A DNA stretch of 47,223 nt from an uncultured Eubacteriales bacterium (lineage in GTDB: Bacteria > Bacillota_I > Bacilli_A > RF39 > UBA660). Numbering within the stretch: the first letter of the stretch is position 1; every line of letters begins with the position of its first letter. The DNA lies in assembly GCA_905211265.1 (NCBI GenBank), contig CAJMAC010000009.1, positions 1 to 47,223 of the forward strand, written 5' to 3'. The translations under genes were made by a program, and so were the position numbers. Below, one piece after another: positions 44,746-47,223 of the stretch. The notes under the pieces are model-generated. The model had not been told where the DNA came from. It saw only the letters and a program-made list of their open reading frames with translations, and did no database searches.

Positions 44746-45036
44746 TTAATAATTTATTGCACTTCTATTTTCTTCTTGTGCATCTTGATATACTCTATTT
44801 ACATTGTTTAAGAATGAACTTATTTCTGATATCGCATCTACTAATTTTTGCATTACTTCTGCTTGTCTAGCTACTGCATCTGCATATGCCACTTGGTCAG
44901 TTCCTTCCCATGCACTTCTTAATTCTTCATTACAATTTTTTATTGTAGTAAGTAACTCTTCAAATTCTTCGCCTTTGCTTGCTACTTTTCCACTTACTTC
45001 ATTTAAAGAATCAAAATTTACTCTTAAATCTGCCAT
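44746..45036 (-). CDS. WXG100 family protein (first copy)
   Basis: A 96-residue helical hairpin. Turn SAWEGTDQVAY (WXG), helix 1 VNFDSLNEVSGKVASKGEEF and helix 2 with VMQKLVDAISEISSFLNNV. The C-terminal YQDAQEENR has the YxxxD/E layout used as a type VII export signal. The start at 45036 has AAAGGAGGA upstream. It is the first gene of the operon. Confidence 0.93.
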   Translation of the reverse strand: MADLRVNFDSLNEVSGKVASKGEEFEELLTTIKNCNEELRSAWEGTDQVAYADAVARQAEVMQKLVDAISEISSFLNNVNRVYQDAQEENRSAINY

Positions 45037-45351
45037 AAAAAGTCCTCCTTTCATACAAAAACTTCAAATTAAAGAAAAGCCTTTCCTCTAATCTATAGTC
45101 TCATATTAATTTTTTTTGAAATTAAAGGAATAAACAATTCAATATAAAATTTCATTCACTGAATAATTACTATCCCTATTTCTAATTAAATTTTAACATA
45201 CTTGCTTTTTTTTTGCAATAAGTTTACAAATTATTTACATTAAACTAAATATATAACTTTTTATATAATAAATTTTTTTTGCATTTTTAGAATTTTTTAT
45301 AAAAAAATGCTTGAAATATATTAAAAAATATGATAAAATGCTAATTGTCAT
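45037..45351 (-). promoter_or_regulatory. Leader and promoter region of the WXG100 operon
   Basis: TTGCAA (45213-45218), a 17-base spacer and TAAAAT (45190-45195) on the minus strand would give a leader of about 150 bases. The leader has segments CTTTAATTT and AAATTAAAG-like that could pair, but no known element was identified. The plus-strand tRNA-His promoter shares this interval: TTGAAA (45311-45316), a 17-base spacer and TAAAAT (45334-45339). Confidence 0.5.
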
Positions 45352-45428
45352 GGCGGAATTGGTGAAGTGGTTAACACATTGGATTGTGGTTCCAACACGC
45401 GTGGGTTCGATTCCCACATTCCGTCCCA
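45352..45428 (+). tRNA. tRNA-His (anticodon GUG)
   Basis: Cloverleaf with an extra 5' G paired to C73, typical of tRNA-His; acceptor GCGGAAT with ATTCCGT; anticodon stem TTGGA/TCCAA around loop TTGTGGT (GTG); T loop GTTCGAT; CCA encoded. A promoter ends 12 bases upstream. Confidence 0.95.
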
Positions 45429-45438
45429 TGAGATTATT

Positions 45439-45468
45439 AATCCTTATTTTTTATAAGGATTTTATTTT
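45439..45468 (+). terminator. tRNA-His terminator
   Basis: AATCCTTAT (45439-45447) pairs with ATAAGGATT (45453-45461), followed by TTATTTTG. Confidence 0.85.
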
Positions 45469-45489
45469 GTCTTATTTTTTATAACATAT

Positions 45490-45518
45490 TTGACAAAAGT
45501 AGAAAAATATAGTATATT
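45490..45518 (+). promoter_or_regulatory. Promoter of the unknown-mini-EF-Tu pair
   Basis: TTGACA (45490-45495), a 17-base spacer and TATATT (45513-45518). AAAAGGAGGG follows and precedes the ATG at 45548. Confidence 0.75.
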
Positions 45519-45547
45519 ATATTAACACTTAAAAAAGGAGGGATAAT

Positions 45548-46051
45548 ATGAATAAAAAAGATTTATTTGAATTATGCTATCAAGATAACAAAGAAAAAAA
45601 ATTAAAATATAATATGCTAAATAAAGTTAATGAAATGGGATTTAATAAAGCACTTAATTCCTTTATATTTAGAAATGTGATTATTTTAAACAAATGCAAT
45701 ATTGATGAAATATCATTCTTTAATATCTTAGCAAAAGACTATATATTATATTTATATAGTGCAAATAGAAATATTGATTTATCTATATTAGAAAAGTTTA
45801 ACAAAGCAATTGCTAATAATAATTTTAATGAAGCATACAATATATATTTAAACAATAGTAATGTATATGAATTATTATGCATTATATATATGAATGGCTT
45901 AAATAAATCATTAAAAGAAAAAATAGATGTAGTTGATTCAAGAAATATTAATGAAGCACTAAATAAAATTAAATTACTAAAATCAAGTAATTTAGAAAAT
46001 TCAAAAAAGCAAGTAAATACTAAAACATATCAAAAAATATCTAATAGATAA
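45548..46051 (+). CDS. Helical cytoplasmic protein of unknown function
   Basis: Not recognised. 167 residues, predicted helical, rich in Asn, Lys and Ile, with no signal peptide or membrane helix. The pattern of hydrophobic pairs separated by about 34 residues (FNKALNSFIF, FNEAYNIYLN) is reminiscent of short TPR-like helical repeats, without firm support. It has its own promoter and a strong AGGAGG. The EF-Tu-like gene follows 42 bases later, so both are probably on one transcript. Confidence 0.65.
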   Translation: MNKKDLFELCYQDNKEKKLKYNMLNKVNEMGFNKALNSFIFRNVIILNKCNIDEISFFNILAKDYILYLYSANRNIDLSILEKFNKAIANNNFNEAYNIYLNNSNVYELLCIIYMNGLNKSLKEKIDVVDSRNINEALNKIKLLKSSNLENSKKQVNTKTYQKISNR

Positions 46052-46093
46052 ATTTTATATAGTCTTTATTTTATTAATGGGGGTGATTCTATA

Positions 46094-46579
46094 ATGAATA
46101 AACAAATTTCACTTTTAGTGATGGGACAAACTAATCATGGTAAAACAACTTTAATTAATGCAATTAATAGTTCTACAAATAATAATTATAAATACATAAA
46201 TTTTGAAACAAATAAAGAATTAACTAACCAAAACATAAATACTGCTATATTAGTAGTAAATGTTTTAGAAGGTGCAATGACACAAACAAGAGAACATATT
46301 CTATATGCAAAACAATCAGGAATAGAAAATATTATAGTATTCATAAATAAATGCGATATTAATAATAATAAAGATTTAATTGACAATGTTAAATATCAAG
46401 TAATAGATTTATTATTTGCCTATGGTTATAATAAAGAAAACATTAATATAATTACTGGTTCTGCTTTAAAAGCATTAGAAGGTAAAAAAGAATATATAGA
46501 AAAAATTGTAGAACTTACAAATAAAGTTAGTGAAATTACACCAAATAATACAAAATTAAAAAAATTAATAAAAAACTAA
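46094..46579 (+). CDS. Miniature EF-Tu-like G-domain protein
   Basis: 161 residues that align to EF-Tu domain 1 only. GQTNHGKTTL stands for the P-loop GHVDHGKTTL; AILVVNVLEGAMTQTREHILYAK and IIVFINKCD (G4) match EF-Tu closely; GSALKALEG is the G5 motif. Between P-loop and AILVV the protein has about 37 residues instead of about 80, so switch I, the DCPGH switch II motif and the catalytic His are gone. Domains 2 and 3, which carry tRNA-binding surfaces, are missing too. It may still bind guanine nucleotide but cannot hydrolyse GTP in the usual way or deliver tRNA. The open frame, RBS (GGGGGTG) and terminator suggest it is expressed; a degraded tuf copy is the alternative. Confidence 0.8.
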   Translation: MNKQISLLVMGQTNHGKTTLINAINSSTNNNYKYINFETNKELTNQNINTAILVVNVLEGAMTQTREHILYAKQSGIENIIVFINKCDINNNKDLIDNVKYQVIDLLFAYGYNKENINIITGSALKALEGKKEYIEKIVELTNKVSEITPNNTKLKKLIKN

Positions 46580-46607
46580 GAATTAATTTAAAATTCCTAG
46601 TTTTTTT
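46573..46607 (+). terminator. Terminator after the mini-EF-Tu gene
   Basis: ACTAAGAATT pairs, with one mismatch, with AATTCCTAGT, followed by TTTTTT. The hairpin also lies at the 3' end of the convergent toxin remnant, whose stop codon is in the second arm. Confidence 0.65.
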
Positions 46608-47048
46608 GTTGTTGTAATTCTTCTAACATTTTTTGCTTTAAACTATCAATATCGGTAAAAAACAAATTAGTTCCTTCTACTTTTAATGCCAATAAAAAGT
46701 TAAAGTTTTTAATTATTTCATCTTTTAATGTATCAATTAATAGGTTTACCATTCATAATGTGAAATTTTTCTAATGTAGGAAAAGCATTTTGAAGTAATA
46801 TTACAGACTTTTTATTTGCAATTTCTTCTATCATAATTGATTTACAACTATCATATTTTTTGACTTTCTTATCTATAATTGGTTGATATTTAGAAACATT
46901 ACTACTTAAAGGTATAAACCATAATATCATTATCCTTTATTGTAAAGTATGTTAGTCTAATTTCATGATTTATCATCAATCCCTTATCATTTACTTTATC
47001 AAAGTATTCATCTTTAATATGATAAATATATCCTGTTTGCACTTTCAT
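46597..47048 (-). pseudogene. Broken ToxN/CptN-like toxin gene
   Basis: Three minus-strand pieces add up to one protein of about 155 residues. MKVQTGYIYHIKDEYFDKV (from 47048) to TYFTIKDND; after a frameshift near 46920, LWFIPLSSNVSKYQPIIDKK to LEKFHIMNGKPI; after a second one near 46735, IDTLKDEIIKNFNFLLALK to the stop at 46597. The order and motifs (IYHI, TYF, LWFIPLSS, NGKPI, FFTDID) recall the small endoribonuclease toxins of type III toxin-antitoxin systems (ToxN/AbiQ, CptN). That family name is from memory and moderately sure; that the gene is broken is clear. No tandem repeats of a ToxI-type RNA antitoxin are seen upstream. Confidence 0.55.
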
Positions 47049-47089
47049 CCTTATCAACTCTCTATAAGCAATTTTATCACATAGCAAAA

Positions 47090-47118
47090 GAAAACTCTAC
47101 CTAAAAGTAAGAGTTTTC
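47090..47118 (-). terminator. Terminator at the end of the partial gene
   Basis: GAAAACTCT (47090-47098) pairs with AGAGTTTTC (47110-47118) and is followed by TTTTG on the minus strand. It overlaps the stop codon of the partial gene at the window edge. Confidence 0.7.
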
Positions 47119-47223
47119 AAACATTTTCGTTCGGGATAACTTATTTTCATTTCTATTTTGTCATTTTTTAGTTGTAATTGTATTTCATCTTCCATAATTA
47201 AGCCTTTTTTAAAATTAAATCTT
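47097..47223 (-). CDS. C-terminal end of an unidentified gene, cut by the window edge
   Basis: An open minus-strand frame enters from beyond the window and ends with TAG at 47097-47099. The visible 41 residues include LIMEDEIQLQLKNDKIEMK and end SYPERKCLKTLTFR. An internal ATG exists at about 47195, but the frame is open before it. Too short to identify. Confidence 0.5.
   Translation of the reverse strand, partial: RFNFKKGLIMEDEIQLQLKNDKIEMKISYPERKCLKTLTFR

Noticed and set aside
45235..45429. Minus-strand frame of 64 residues across tRNA-His
   Set aside because: It reads antisense through the tRNA and the tRNA promoter; the translated text (RNVGIEPTRVG) is a common tRNA artefact.

Overview
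The window comes from a very A+T-rich (roughly one quarter G+C by eye) Gram-positive-type bacterium using the standard code: tryptophan is TGG and no long gene needs TGA readthrough. Strong AGGAGG-type ribosome binding sites, sigma-A-like promoters with 17-base spacers, a C-minus form of ribosomal protein S4, PBP5-type carboxypeptidase, LspA, UppP, Tad/Flp-type pilus genes and WXG100 proteins all fit Bacillota. The sequence style resembles uncultured gut Bacilli (RF39-like or Erysipelotrichia-related); that placement is inference.

Layout. 1-4.2 kb: an ASCH-cytidine deaminase fusion, a GNAT acetyltransferase, an anchored repeat protein, and wreckage of a TetR-regulated FtsX-type ABC transporter (truncated tetR, frameshifted permease, truncated ATPase, and an intact-looking promoter flanked by two matching operators). 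4.3-5.5 kb: a D,D-carboxypeptidase. 5.6-6.9 kb: a decayed hybrid histidine kinase. 7.0-8.4 kb: a solitary IS200/IS605-type TnpB with a candidate omega-RNA. 8.5-12.6 kb: housekeeping genes uppP and ligA with tRNA-Thr. 12.7-17.4 kb: a conserved unknown, then a prepilin-lspA-rluD-rhomboid operon, a DUF192 gene and a coiled-coil membrane protein. 17.5-27.2 kb: an InlB-type repeat surface protein, yebC, and a Tad pilus operon (two TadE-like pseudopilins, TadZ, TadA, TadB, TadC) preceded by a large anchored protein with dockerin-like, cohesin-like and cadherin-like domains. 27.4-28.2 kb: rpsD with a candidate S4-binding leader. 28.2-37.4 kb: a UvrD-like helicase with an inserted nuclease-like domain, a zinc-ribbon membrane protein, a PLP enzyme with an SDR, a methyltransferase with an M3-like peptidase, and a flippase. 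37.4-38.9 kb: an AAA/DUF4143 ATPase bounded by direct repeats and preceded by three 23-base iterons. 38.9-42.8 kb: a GntR-controlled ABC operon ending in a SanA-like gene. 43.3-45.2 kb: a WXG100 (type VII substrate-like) operon. 45.3-47.2 kb: tRNA-His, an unknown gene, a miniature EF-Tu-like G domain, a broken ToxN/CptN-like toxin gene and the tail of one more gene.

Many genes work at the cell surface: pilus assembly, surface adhesins, wall trimming (DacA-like), lipid carrier recycling (UppP), lipoprotein signal cleavage (LspA), flippase and WXG100 proteins. Alongside these, several accessory systems are visibly decaying (TetR-ABC, hybrid kinase, toxin), which suggests ongoing gene loss. The best candidates for something undescribed are the iteron-bounded ATPase cassette, the mini EF-Tu G domain and its unknown partner, and the dockerin/cohesin-like protein heading the Tad operon.
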